This document shows positions 45,740 through 53,703 of a stretch of 64,000 bases of DNA, in pieces. The notes beneath the pieces were generated by a model. It was not told where the DNA came from. It saw only the letters and a program-made list of their open reading frames with translations, and made no database searches. Within the stretch, counting starts at the first letter, position 1. Every line of letters starts with the position of its first letter. Where the stretch lies: the NCBI GenBank assembly GCA_963850255.1, contig CAWKLL010000049.1, forward strand, positions 1 to 64,000. Direction: 5' to 3'. This DNA comes from J054 sp963850255. GTDB taxonomy: Bacteria > Pseudomonadota > Gammaproteobacteria > Steroidobacterales > GCA-2729495. The translations under genes and the position numbers were made by a program.

Positions 45740-46624
45740 CTAGCTGGCGCCAGCGGCTGCATCTGCGGGCGCGAGCACCGCCTCACCCGGCCGCCAGTTG
45801 CTGTGCAGGGCGAGACGCCACATGTAACGCTCGCCGACATAGTCAGAGGTGGGCCGATGCTGAACGGCACGGTTATCCCATAGCAGCAGGCTCTGGTTGA
45901 ACCAGCGGACCCGACACTGAAACAAAGGCTGCACCGCATGCGCTTTGAGCATACTCAGCAGCGCGGCACTCTCAGTGGGCTGCAGATCACAAATAGCGGT
46001 GGTCCAGGCTTCGTTCAGGTAGAGCATCTTGCGACCCGTCTCCGGGTGCTCGCAGATCAGCGGATGACGGGTAGGCGGAAACTTTTCCCGCCGCTTCGAC
46101 AAGGCCTGCAGGCCTTCCGGCGTTGCCATGGTGCGATGGCCGGAATTAACGCCGTACTGCAGGACATCGTGTTCCGCTTCGAGCTGGGCAAGGAAGCCCT
46201 GCATCTTCTCGGACAAATAGTCGTAGGCCAGGTAATTGCTGCTAAAGACCGTATCGCCACCGGAACGCGGCACATTCACACCGTAGAGCATTGCCCCGAG
46301 ACTGGGGTTGGCCTGATAACTGTGATCAACATGCCAGGTCAGATTCTGGGTTGACAGCTTCTTTTCGCCGCGCCCGGCACCCTTGAAGTAGTAAACACCC
46401 GGCTCGTCGGATTTGTAGGGTAAAAACGGTTCGTCTTCCAGCGGCGCAAAGCGCCGACCGAAAGTAGCAAACTCGCCGATCTCCAGTTGCTGGTCTCGAA
46501 ATACCACCACGGAATACTGCAACCAGGCGGCATAGATTTCGTCAAACTGCGCCTCGCTAAGCTGCGCGACCTGCACGTCGAGAATTTCGCAACCGAACTC
46601 ACCGGTCAGAGGCCTTATTTCCAT
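45740..46624 (-). CDS. TauD/TfdA-family 2-oxoglutarate/Fe(II) dioxygenase
   Basis: The 294-residue protein has the facial triad His98-x-Asp100 (LTWHVDHSY) and His256 (LWDNRAVQHRPTS), with the 2-oxoglutarate-binding Arg270 (ERYMWRLAL). It shows the TauD-like framework FGCEILDVQVAQLSEAQFDEI...YSVVVFRDQQLEIGEFATFGRRF and SGGDTVFSSNYLAYDYL. Members hydroxylate taurine, 2,4-D, amino acids and betaines, coupled to 2-oxoglutarate decarboxylation. The start overlaps the Rieske oxygenase stop by 10 bp and the methyltransferase starts 5 bp after its stop, indicating translational coupling. The substrate is not deducible from sequence alone. Confidence 0.9.
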   Translation of the reverse strand: MEIRPLTGEFGCEILDVQVAQLSEAQFDEIYAAWLQYSVVVFRDQQLEIGEFATFGRRFAPLEDEPFLPYKSDEPGVYYFKGAGRGEKKLSTQNLTWHVDHSYQANPSLGAMLYGVNVPRSGGDTVFSSNYLAYDYLSEKMQGFLAQLEAEHDVLQYGVNSGHRTMATPEGLQALSKRREKFPPTRHPLICEHPETGRKMLYLNEAWTTAICDLQPTESAALLSMLKAHAVQPLFQCRVRWFNQSLLLWDNRAVQHRPTSDYVGERYMWRLALHSNWRPGEAVLAPADAAAGAS

Positions 46625-47781
46625 GCTGCTGTCCTCGCGTTTTCTGCCAACGGTTCGAGCAATGGCACTGTGCCATGCACCCAGTTTTTGTCATTTTCAC
46701 GACGCGCCGGCGACGGAATAACCAGCGCCTCCGATTCCCGACGGGCGTGAAATGCGGCGGAATCGATAGCCCAGCCACGGCCGGCCCATTCGGCACAGCG
46801 GCGCCGGAAGGCCAGCTCCAGGGCATCGGCCTCCACCAGCAGTTCATCGCTCCTGGAGGCGGGCGTAAAGCGCGGGCGCACCCGGACAATCGCCGCATAA
46901 TCCTCGTCCAATGCTCGCCCCAAAGAGGCGCGTATCTTCTCGTCGTTTTCGGCGCCTGTCAGGTAGGTACGCATTTGCACGCCGTAAGTCTGGGTATTCC
47001 ATTCGTCCACCGGCGTCTTGGTGGTAAACAGGTACTGACTGACGCCCGGCGCGAGGTTTTGCCGAATTACCACGGCCATACCGGCGAGACTGAACTCCAG
47101 CTGCACGCCCAGGGGCTCGCGATCCTTATCCAGCAATTCCTGCATGTACTCCGGCTTGGCCGAATCATCGGTGGTCGGCATCAGCAGACCTGTATGCGCA
47201 CCCCAGTCCGTCTCGGTAATTTCCAGATTGCTGACACGCGGATCAATACGACCACCAAACATCGGATGAACAAAGGACAGATGGCTGTTATCCATGCTGT
47301 TCTCCATCATGCGCATCCAGTTAATCTCGGGCTGGGACATTTCGTAGTGCATAAACCAGTGAGTCTTCGGTTTGCCCGCGAATTCGTCCAGCCAGTTTGG
47401 CAGTGCCGGCCGCTGCTCTTCAGGCAGGTCGCCGAGAAAAACCCACACCAGGCCATAACGACTCTGCACCGGATAGGAGTCGACCCTGGCGCGCCCGGGA
47501 ATACGGGCACCCTCGCCCATGGAAGGAATCGCAGTACAACGACCGCTGCCGTCGAAGCACCAGCCGTGATAAGTGCATTGCACGCCACCCGCCTGCAGGT
47601 CTCGCTCACCCAGCGACCCGCCGCGATGGCAACACACATCGCTGAGGCAGTGCAGGTCACCGGCATCGTCTCGAAACAACACAAAGTCCAGACCCAGCAT
47701 GCGCACGCGGCGCGGCTTGCCGGCTTCAATCTGCGCTTCCGGCATGGCCACGTACCAGGTATTGATCAGCAGGTCTTTCAT
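46615..47781 (-). CDS. Rieske non-heme iron oxygenase, alpha-type
   Basis: The 388-residue protein has the Rieske [2Fe-2S] motif Cys50-x-His52 and Cys69-x2-His72 (CCHRGGS, QCTYHGW). The mononuclear iron site is marked by ENSMDNSHLSFVH, giving Asp164, His167 and His172. The overall pattern (INTWYVAMPEAQIEAGKPRRVRMLGLDFVLFRDDAG) is of the vanillate O-demethylase/choline-monooxygenase-like class rather than a ring dioxygenase with a beta subunit. No beta subunit or dedicated ferredoxin/reductase is adjacent. It is the first gene of the leftward operon. A hairpin-forming leader occurs upstream. Confidence 0.92.
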   Translation of the reverse strand: MKDLLINTWYVAMPEAQIEAGKPRRVRMLGLDFVLFRDDAGDLHCLSDVCCHRGGSLGERDLQAGGVQCTYHGWCFDGSGRCTAIPSMGEGARIPGRARVDSYPVQSRYGLVWVFLGDLPEEQRPALPNWLDEFAGKPKTHWFMHYEMSQPEINWMRMMENSMDNSHLSFVHPMFGGRIDPRVSNLEITETDWGAHTGLLMPTTDDSAKPEYMQELLDKDREPLGVQLEFSLAGMAVVIRQNLAPGVSQYLFTTKTPVDEWNTQTYGVQMRTYLTGAENDEKIRASLGRALDEDYAAIVRVRPRFTPASRSDELLVEADALELAFRRRCAEWAGRGWAIDSAAFHARRESEALVIPSPARRENDKNWVHGTVPLLEPLAENARTAAWK

Positions 47782-47794
47782 TCAGAGCCTCGAC

Positions 47795-47834
47795 GGATAG
47801 CCCGGTGCGGTGGGCACCAGGCTATCCTAGGATA
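47795..47834 (-). promoter_or_regulatory. Stem-loop and palindrome in the leader of the Rieske operon
   Basis: GGATAGCC (47795-47802) pairs with GGCTATCC (47820-47827), and inside it GGTGC (47804-47808) pairs with GCACC (47814-47818), making a 13-bp stem with one C/A mismatch. It ends 14 bases upstream of the Rieske start codon at 47781. Overlapping it is a perfect 12-bp palindrome, TATCCTAGGATA (47823-47834). It could be a translational attenuator or an operator. No T-tract is present, so it is not a terminator. Otherwise the 253-bp region to 48034 shows nothing obvious. Confidence 0.6.
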
Positions 47835-48034
47835 CCGGCTGATGAGGCAGTGACAACAAGGCTTCGGGGCCTGCCTGTACCACTCAGTGGAACATTTGCA
47901 AGGGGCCGGTAGCCGCCCTTCCGCTGGCGCGCGATACTCCGCGTATAAGCGCTGGCCAGCCAGCGACGAGAAAAAACCTTACTGCGCCGGTTCCGGCTCG
48001 CGCGAATTCTCCAGTCAATGAAGGAAGTACAGGC

Positions 48035-49090
48035 ATGAGCGAACAGCCAGTCATGGTCCGCGAAGACGGCACCTACCCCACGGTCGAGCTGCGCAAGGAC
48101 ACCATTACCGCGTCCGTGGTGCAAACCCGGGTGAAAGGTGTGCGTGGCAGTAATGCCAAGGAAGATCTGCGCGCCAACATGGACTACTTCCTGGAATGCA
48201 TCGACATTGCCCAGGGTTTTGGCGGCCCCTCAGACCTGCTGCTGTTTCACGAATTCCCGATCATGGGCTTCAGCCGCTGGACCAAGGAACAGCACTACGA
48301 CATTGCCGTTGAAGTACCCGGCCCCGAGATCGAAGAGGTCAAGAAAAAGGCGGCCCAGCACAACTGCTATATCGTCTTCGGTACCTACGCGAAAGATACG
48401 GAAAACTGGAAGGATCACATCCTGCACCTGATGGTGATGGTGGCTCCCGACGGCAAGGTCGCTACGCATTGGAAGCAACGCAATGTGCGCGGCATGTTCC
48501 CGGGCTCAGAGCAGTACACCAGTTCGATTTACGACGTGTATGACCGGTTTGTCGAAATGTATGGCATCGACGCGGTGATTCCGATCGAACAGACGGATAT
48601 CGGCAACATTGCCATGTCGGCCGTGCAGTTCGAGCCGGAACTGTTTCGCTGCATGGCGATGAAAGGCGCGGAAATCATCTGCCGGGTGGCAACGGGCGGA
48701 TTCGAGTTCGACGACATGCGCCTGACCTCGTATCACAACAGCCTGTACACCATGATCACCAATAACTCGATCAGCACGCACGGCCGCAACGCAGGGTTTT
48801 TTGAAGACGCAAACTATGGCGGCCCGGGTCGCTCAGCTATTTTCGGCCCGCGCGGGGCCGAACTGGCCAAAGCCGGCGCCTTCGAGTGCAAGGAAATGGC
48901 GCAGATTCCCATTGCCGAGTTCCGCAGCAAGCATCGCATTCCCGACTGCCACATGAAGCTCTATCAGCCGGTATTCGAGCAGTACCGTGAGCGCTACGAC
49001 GCCAGCGGCTACCTGGACTATCTGCCCACCGACGGCCGCGATGCGTTCCGCAACTTCCTGGAAAAGTCGCGCTGGACTCACTACTGGTAG
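48035..49090 (+). CDS. Aliphatic-amidase-like nitrilase-superfamily protein with Ser in place of the catalytic Cys
   Basis: This 351-residue protein is colinear with aliphatic amidases (AmiE/AmiF). Glu73 (LLLFHEFPIMG), Lys147 (THWKQRN) and Glu159 (GSEQYT) occupy the family's catalytic Glu, Lys and second Glu positions. AMKGAEIICRVATGG and FGPRGAELAKAG follow the AmiE pattern. The nucleophile position, Cys166 in AmiE (LIICDD), aligns with Ser195 (IAMSAV; codon 48617-48619). The paralogue at 1-506 has Ser at the same place, so it is not a sequencing slip. Cys-to-Ser variants of amidases are known to be essentially inactive, so the chemistry is uncertain. The gene is divergent from the Rieske operon. 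Confidence 0.9.
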   Translation: MSEQPVMVREDGTYPTVELRKDTITASVVQTRVKGVRGSNAKEDLRANMDYFLECIDIAQGFGGPSDLLLFHEFPIMGFSRWTKEQHYDIAVEVPGPEIEEVKKKAAQHNCYIVFGTYAKDTENWKDHILHLMVMVAPDGKVATHWKQRNVRGMFPGSEQYTSSIYDVYDRFVEMYGIDAVIPIEQTDIGNIAMSAVQFEPELFRCMAMKGAEIICRVATGGFEFDDMRLTSYHNSLYTMITNNSISTHGRNAGFFEDANYGGPGRSAIFGPRGAELAKAGAFECKEMAQIPIAEFRSKHRIPDCHMKLYQPVFEQYRERYDASGYLDYLPTDGRDAFRNFLEKSRWTHYW

Positions 49091-49123
49091 CAGCAAGAGC
49101 GCGCGGCAGCGCTGTCCGGCCGC

Positions 49124-50545
49124 TTAGTAACCCAGTATGACCTTGGTCTCGAGGTAATCCTCGAGACCAAATTCTCCCCACTCGCGGCCGTTGCCCGATT
49201 GCTTGAAGCCGCCGAAAGGCGCAGTCAGCTGCATGTTGCTGCCATTGCAGTGCACCATGCCGGCGCGCAGGCCAGCAGCGACCCGTCGCACCTGTTCCTG
49301 ATCGTTGCCCGATACATAGGCAGCCAGACCATACGGCGTGTCATTGGCGATGTGCAGGGCATCCGCCTCGTCGTCGAAGGGAATGATCGCCAGCACCGGC
49401 CCAAAGATTTCTTCGCGCGCAATGCGCATGTCATTACTGACATCGGAAAATATGGTCGGCCGAACGTAGTAACCCGTCTCAAGACCTGCCGGTTTACCGG
49501 GCCCGCCGGTTACCAGATTCGCCGCTTCATCGATACCGGTCTTTATCAGCCTCTGTACCTTGTCCCATTGCACCTGGCTAACCAAGGGGCCCAGGTCTGT
49601 CGCCTCATCCAGCGGATCACCGACAATGATTTTTTCCGCGGCTGTTTTGGCCAGTTCCGCGGCGCGTGACTGCAAGTGCCTGGGCACCAGCATCCGGGTC
49701 GGTGCATTGCAGGACTGGCCGGTGTTGCTGAAACACTCATCCACGCCAGCGGCTACCGCCGTTTCCAGCACCTCGGCGTCGAGAATGATATTGGGCGACT
49801 TGCCGCCCAGCTCCTGGTGCACTCGCTTGACGCTGTCAGCCGCAGCCCTGGCAATCGCCACGCCGCCCCGTGTGGAGCCGGTAAACGACACCATATCCAC
49901 CTGCGGGTGACTGGCCAGGGCCTGGCCAACGCCTGCGCCGTCGCCGTTCACCAGGTTGAACACGCCCGGAGGCACGCCGGCCTCATGCAGAATCTCGGTA
50001 AACAGGCAGGCGCTCAATGGCGCCACTTCGCTGGGCTTGAGCACCATCGTGCAACCGGCCGCCAGGGCTGGGGCCACCTTGCAGGCAATCTGGTTAATCG
50101 GCCAGTTCCACGGCGTAATCAGCGCGCACACGCCAATGGCTTCGCGCTGCAGCCGGAAACCCTGGCGGTCTTCAATAAAGCGATATTCATCGAGCAATTC
50201 CATCGCCGTCTGCATATGACCAATACCCAGAAAGGTCTGCGACTTGCGCGCAAAGCTCAGTGGCGCGCCCATCTCGGCCGAAATGATGCTGGCCATGTCT
50301 TCATAACGCGCCTGGTAAATTTGCAAAAAACGCGCGAACAGCGCTTTACGCTCCCCGAGCGGCCAGGTCGAAAATTCTTCAAAAGCGTTGCGCGCAGCCA
50401 GCACCGCGCGCTGCGCATCGGCCGCGCTGCCGAGGCTGATGCTGCCGATTTCCGCCTCCGTTGCCGGGTTGATAACGGGCAATTCATGGGGCTGCAGGGG
50501 ATCGACCCAGGCCCCGTCAATGTAGAACTGCGGATATTTGTACAT
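49124..50545 (-). CDS. NAD-dependent aldehyde dehydrogenase (betaine-aldehyde-like)
   Basis: The 473-residue protein is an ALDH with LITPWNWPINQIACKVAPALAAGCTMVLKPSE, VSFTGSTRGGVAIARAAADSVKRVHQELGGKSPNIIL (Glu245), FSNTGQSCNAPTRML (Cys279), REEIFGPVLAIIPFDDEADAL, GLAAYVSG and FGGFKQSGNGREWGEFGLEDYLETK. The C-terminal FGGFKQSG.GRE motif fits gamma-glutamyl/betaine-aldehyde type enzymes. It converges on the nitrilase-like gene (34 bp apart). It is the second ALDH in an 8-kb neighbourhood containing two oxygenases and an HDO-type oxidase. A 12-bp palindrome (GCCTGATCAGGC, 50577-50588) lies 32 bp upstream of its start. Confidence 0.92.
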   Translation of the reverse strand: MYKYPQFYIDGAWVDPLQPHELPVINPATEAEIGSISLGSAADAQRAVLAARNAFEEFSTWPLGERKALFARFLQIYQARYEDMASIISAEMGAPLSFARKSQTFLGIGHMQTAMELLDEYRFIEDRQGFRLQREAIGVCALITPWNWPINQIACKVAPALAAGCTMVLKPSEVAPLSACLFTEILHEAGVPPGVFNLVNGDGAGVGQALASHPQVDMVSFTGSTRGGVAIARAAADSVKRVHQELGGKSPNIILDAEVLETAVAAGVDECFSNTGQSCNAPTRMLVPRHLQSRAAELAKTAAEKIIVGDPLDEATDLGPLVSQVQWDKVQRLIKTGIDEAANLVTGGPGKPAGLETGYYVRPTIFSDVSNDMRIAREEIFGPVLAIIPFDDEADALHIANDTPYGLAAYVSGNDQEQVRRVAAGLRAGMVHCNGSNMQLTAPFGGFKQSGNGREWGEFGLEDYLETKVILGY

Positions 50546-50576
50546 AGGCTTATTGTCTCACTGGCATGGCAAGCCC

Positions 50577-50588
50577 GCCTGATCAGGC
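50577..50588. promoter_or_regulatory. 12-bp palindrome upstream of the aldehyde dehydrogenase
   Basis: GCCTGATCAGGC is a perfect dyad located 32 bp ahead of the leftward ALDH start (50545) and about 140 bp ahead of the rightward TVP38 gene (50731). It is compatible with an operator between the divergent genes. Short palindromes of this kind occur by chance. Confidence 0.3.
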
Positions 50589-50730
50589 ATCATGCTACCG
50601 CAGCCGGCAAGATCTGCGGATGGGCTGCAGGCAGAACCACATTTTGCACGCGCGCTGCCGGCGCATTGAACTGTTGAGAATGCGCAAGGTCATATTCTCG
50701 GAGTTCGGCAGCAACAGGGGGCCGGGGACC

Positions 50731-51435
50731 ATGAATAAGAAAAAAACTCTGATTGTCCTGGTGGTCGTAGCGCTGGTTGGGATGTTCTTCTGGTTGGACC
50801 TGGGACGCTTTCTCTCCCTGCAAGCCTTGCAAGCCGGGCAACAGGATCTGGATGCCTTTGTCGGCGATAATTTTGCCCTGGCCGTGAGCGGCTTTTTCAT
50901 TATCTATGTTGCGGTCACCGCCTTGAGCATTCCCGGCGCGGCAATCATGACGCTGGCGGCCGGCGCGGTATTCGGCCTGGCGGTCGGTACCCTGATAGTG
51001 TCATTTGCCAGCAGCCTCGGCGCCACGCTGGCCTTCCTGTTATCGCGTTTCCTTTTGCGCGACTACGTCGAAAGCAAATTCGGAACTACCGCCGAGAAAA
51101 TAAACCAGGGCGTGGAAAGCGAGGGCGGCTACTATCTGTTTACCCTGCGCCTGGTACCCCTGTTTCCGTTTTTCGTCATTAATCTCGCCATGGGTCTGAC
51201 CCGCATGAAGACACTGACCTTCTACTGGGTCAGTCAGCTCGGCATGCTGGCCGGCACCGTGGTGTATGTAAACGCCGGTACCCAGCTGGCCCGGATCGAA
51301 AACACCGGCGATATCCTGTCGCCGATGCTGATCGGGTCCTTCGTGTTGCTCGGTGTTTTCCCGCTGCTGGCTAAAAAGGCCCTGGAGTTATTTCGCCGTG
51401 TCCGCAAACCTGAACAATCCACCCCGCAAGTTTGA
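50731..51435 (+). CDS. TVP38/TMEM64 (DedA-like, SNARE-associated) membrane protein
   Basis: The ATG at 50731 begins MNKKKTLIVLVVVALVGMFFWL, a first membrane segment; the longer open frame upstream is not protein-like. The 234-residue protein has the family core: IYVAVTALSIPGAAIMTLAAGAVFGLAVGTLIVSFASSLGATLAFLLSRFLLRDYVE, then TLRLVPLFPFFVINLAMGLTRMKTLTFYWVSQLGMLAGTVVYVNAG, five or so helices in all. DedA/TVP38 proteins are lipid-scramblase-like inner-membrane proteins. The next gene starts inside its 3' end, the common TVP38-flavoprotein pairing. Confidence 0.9.
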   Translation: MNKKKTLIVLVVVALVGMFFWLDLGRFLSLQALQAGQQDLDAFVGDNFALAVSGFFIIYVAVTALSIPGAAIMTLAAGAVFGLAVGTLIVSFASSLGATLAFLLSRFLLRDYVESKFGTTAEKINQGVESEGGYYLFTLRLVPLFPFFVINLAMGLTRMKTLTFYWVSQLGMLAGTVVYVNAGTQLARIENTGDILSPMLIGSFVLLGVFPLLAKKALELFRRVRKPEQSTPQV

Positions 51436-52861
51436 TAACAACCTGGTCGTCATCGGCGCCGGCTCGGCCGGGCTGGTCACCTCCTATATTGCCGCGGCGG
51501 CGAAAGCCAAAGTCACCCTGATCGAGCGCGAAGCCATGGGCGGCGACTGCCTTAATACGGGCTGCGTACCCAGCAAGGCCATCATCCGCTCGGCAAAGAT
51601 TGCTTCGTACCTGCGCCGCGCCGACGAATTTGGTTTAAAGACCGGTCCGGTGGAAGTGGATTTTCCGAAGGTTATGCAGCGGGTACGCGATGTCATCAGC
51701 AAGGTTGAACCGCACGACTCCGTTGAACGCTATTCCAGCCTGGGCGTGGACTGTGTCAGCGGCAGCGCCCGCATTGTCTCGCCCTGGGAAGTAGAGGTTA
51801 ACGGCAAGGTCATCAGCACCCGCAGCATCGTCATTGCCACCGGCGGCCGACCTTTCCTGCCACCCATTCCCGGCCTTGATCAGGTCGACTACCTGACCTC
51901 GGATACAGTCTGGCAACTGGAATCTTTGCCGCAGCGACTGCTGGTGTTGGGCGGCGGCCCCATTGGCAGCGAACTGGCACAGGCTTTTCGACGTCTCGGC
52001 AGTGAGGTGACCCAGGTTGAAATGGGTCCGCGCTTGCTATCTCGCGAAGATGAGGAAACCTCGAATTCGGTGATGAAAAGTTTTCGCGCCGAAGGCATTC
52101 GCCTGCTGACGGGGTACAAAGCCGACCGCTTCGAAGCCAGCAATGGCGAGCAGGTCTGCGTTTGCGTCGGCGACGCGGGTGAGGAGCGGATCGCTTTCGA
52201 CAAAGTGCTCGTCGCACTGGGCCGGCGCGCCAACACCGACACGCTGGAAATTGAAAACGCCGGGCTGTCTCTGAATGCCAACGGCACCCTGCCGGTGAAT
52301 GAGTACCTGCAAACCTCTCAGGCGCATATTCTTGGCTGCGGAGATGTCACCGGACCCTATCAGCTAACCCATGCGGCCGGATTCCAGGGCTGGTTCTGCG
52401 CGATGAATGCCCTGTTTGGCAATATCAGGCGCTTCAAGGTGGACTACTCAGTGATGCCCTGGGCCGTATTCACTGACCCGGAAGTGGGCCGCGTAGGGCT
52501 CACCGCCGCCGAAGCAGAGGCCAAAGGCATCCCGCACGAAGTCACCCGCTACGGCATCGACGACCTTGACCGGGCCATCGCCGACAGCGAAGACCACGGC
52601 TTTGTCAAAATAGTTACCGCCAAGGGCAGTGACAAGATTCTCGGCGCCAGCGTGGTCGGGCATCACGCCGGCGAACTCATCACCGAATACGTGACGGCGA
52701 TGAAGCACGGCATGGGACTGAAGAAAATCCTCAACACCATACATATCTATCCCACGCTTTCGGAGGCCAACCGCTATGCGGCGGGTGAGTGGCAGAAAGC
52801 CAGGATCTCACCCACCCTGCTGTCCATCGCCCGGCGTTATAACCGCTGGCGGCGAGGCTGA
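51398..52861 (+). CDS. Pyridine-nucleotide disulfide oxidoreductase (mercuric-reductase-like)
   Basis: The GTG at 51398 with GGAG at 51384-51387 is preferred over ATG 51353, which lies deeper in the TVP38 gene; the overlap of 38 bp implies coupling. The protein has FAD motif VVIGAGSAGLVTSYIAA, redox pair Cys51-x4-Cys56 (GGDCLNTGCVPSKA), the NAD(P) motif LLVLGGGPIGSELAQAF, GCGDVTGPYQLTHAAGFQG and the dimer-interface active site HIYPTLSEANRYAAGEW (His/Glu). It lacks the N-terminal heavy-metal domain and the C-terminal Cys pair of true MerA, so mercury reduction is unlikely. The TVP38-flavoprotein pair recurs in proteobacteria but its function is not established. Confidence 0.88.
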   Translation: MSANLNNPPRKFDNNLVVIGAGSAGLVTSYIAAAAKAKVTLIEREAMGGDCLNTGCVPSKAIIRSAKIASYLRRADEFGLKTGPVEVDFPKVMQRVRDVISKVEPHDSVERYSSLGVDCVSGSARIVSPWEVEVNGKVISTRSIVIATGGRPFLPPIPGLDQVDYLTSDTVWQLESLPQRLLVLGGGPIGSELAQAFRRLGSEVTQVEMGPRLLSREDEETSNSVMKSFRAEGIRLLTGYKADRFEASNGEQVCVCVGDAGEERIAFDKVLVALGRRANTDTLEIENAGLSLNANGTLPVNEYLQTSQAHILGCGDVTGPYQLTHAAGFQGWFCAMNALFGNIRRFKVDYSVMPWAVFTDPEVGRVGLTAAEAEAKGIPHEVTRYGIDDLDRAIADSEDHGFVKIVTAKGSDKILGASVVGHHAGELITEYVTAMKHGMGLKKILNTIHIYPTLSEANRYAAGEWQKARISPTLLSIARRYNRWRRG

Positions 52862-52950
52862 GGGCTAAAACCCGGCTAACGGCGTCGCAACGTTACAAGT
52901 TGTTACCGCGAAAAGGACCTTTCCCGCGCGCCAACCACTAAAATAAGACG

Positions 52951-53703
52951 GTGAATAGCCCAGCCACAGCCAAGCCTTCCGACATCGAGTCCGACGCCAA
53001 CCCGGGCGCAGCCGGCGTGATCGTCACCCGGCAACTGCGACGCACCTACCAGATGGGCGACAGCACCATTCATGCGCTGGACGGCGTTGACCTGGTGATC
53101 GGGCGTGGCGAGTACGTCGCGATTATGGGGCCGTCGGGATCGGGCAAGTCCACATTGATGAATATGATTGGCTGCCTGGACCAACCAGACGGCGGCGAGT
53201 ATTGGCTCAACGGTGAGCTGGTTTCCGGCCTGAGCGAAGTGGCACTGGCACACATCCGGAATCGCGAAATCGGCTTCGTTTTTCAAACCTTCAATTTATT
53301 GCAGCGGGCGACGGCGCTACACAACGTGGAGGTGCCGCTAATTTATGCGGGCATGAACCGACGCGAGCGGCATGCAAGAGCGCAAAAGGCACTTGCCCAG
53401 GTAAGCCTGGACTCGCGCCAGGATCACAAGCCCAGCGAACTTTCCGGCGGGCAGCGGCAACGTGTGGCCGTGGCCCGCGCGCTGGTAACAGAACCCAGCA
53501 TTTTGCTGGCCGACGAACCCACCGGGAACCTCGACTCACATACCGCAGATGAAATTATGGAGCTGTTCGATCAGTTGCATGCAGCCGGCAACACTATTTT
53601 GCTGGTTACTCATGACCGCCAGATCGGTGCGCATGCCGAGCGGATAATTCGCATGCTGGACGGACAGATTGAATCGGATATCAGGAACAATAAAAGTGCA
53701 TAG
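52951..53703 (+). CDS. ABC transporter ATP-binding protein (MacB/LolD-like)
   Basis: The 250-residue protein begins with a GTG at 52951 and an unconserved 25-residue N-terminus. The ABC motifs are IMGPSGSGKSTLMNMIG (Walker A), QTFNLLQ (Q-loop), ELSGGQRQRVAVARAL (signature), ILLADEPTGNLD (Walker B) and VTHD (H-loop). The FVFQTFNLL and LADEPTGNLDS forms place it in the MacB/LolD branch, which powers mechanotransmission rather than classic pumping. It forms an operon with the adaptor (8-bp overlap) and the FtsX-type permease. Confidence 0.95.
   Translation: MNSPATAKPSDIESDANPGAAGVIVTRQLRRTYQMGDSTIHALDGVDLVIGRGEYVAIMGPSGSGKSTLMNMIGCLDQPDGGEYWLNGELVSGLSEVALAHIRNREIGFVFQTFNLLQRATALHNVEVPLIYAGMNRRERHARAQKALAQVSLDSRQDHKPSELSGGQRQRVAVARALVTEPSILLADEPTGNLDSHTADEIMELFDQLHAAGNTILLVTHDRQIGAHAERIIRMLDGQIESDIRNNKSA

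Noticed and set aside
46675..47853. 392-codon plus-strand frame over the Rieske oxygenase gene
   Set aside because: It is antisense to the Rieske gene with its intact iron-sulfur and mononuclear-iron motifs; the translation resembles no family.
51353..51397. ATG at 51353 as start of the disulfide oxidoreductase
   Set aside because: The first 15 residues do not resemble the family, and the GTG at 51398 has a well-placed GGAG.
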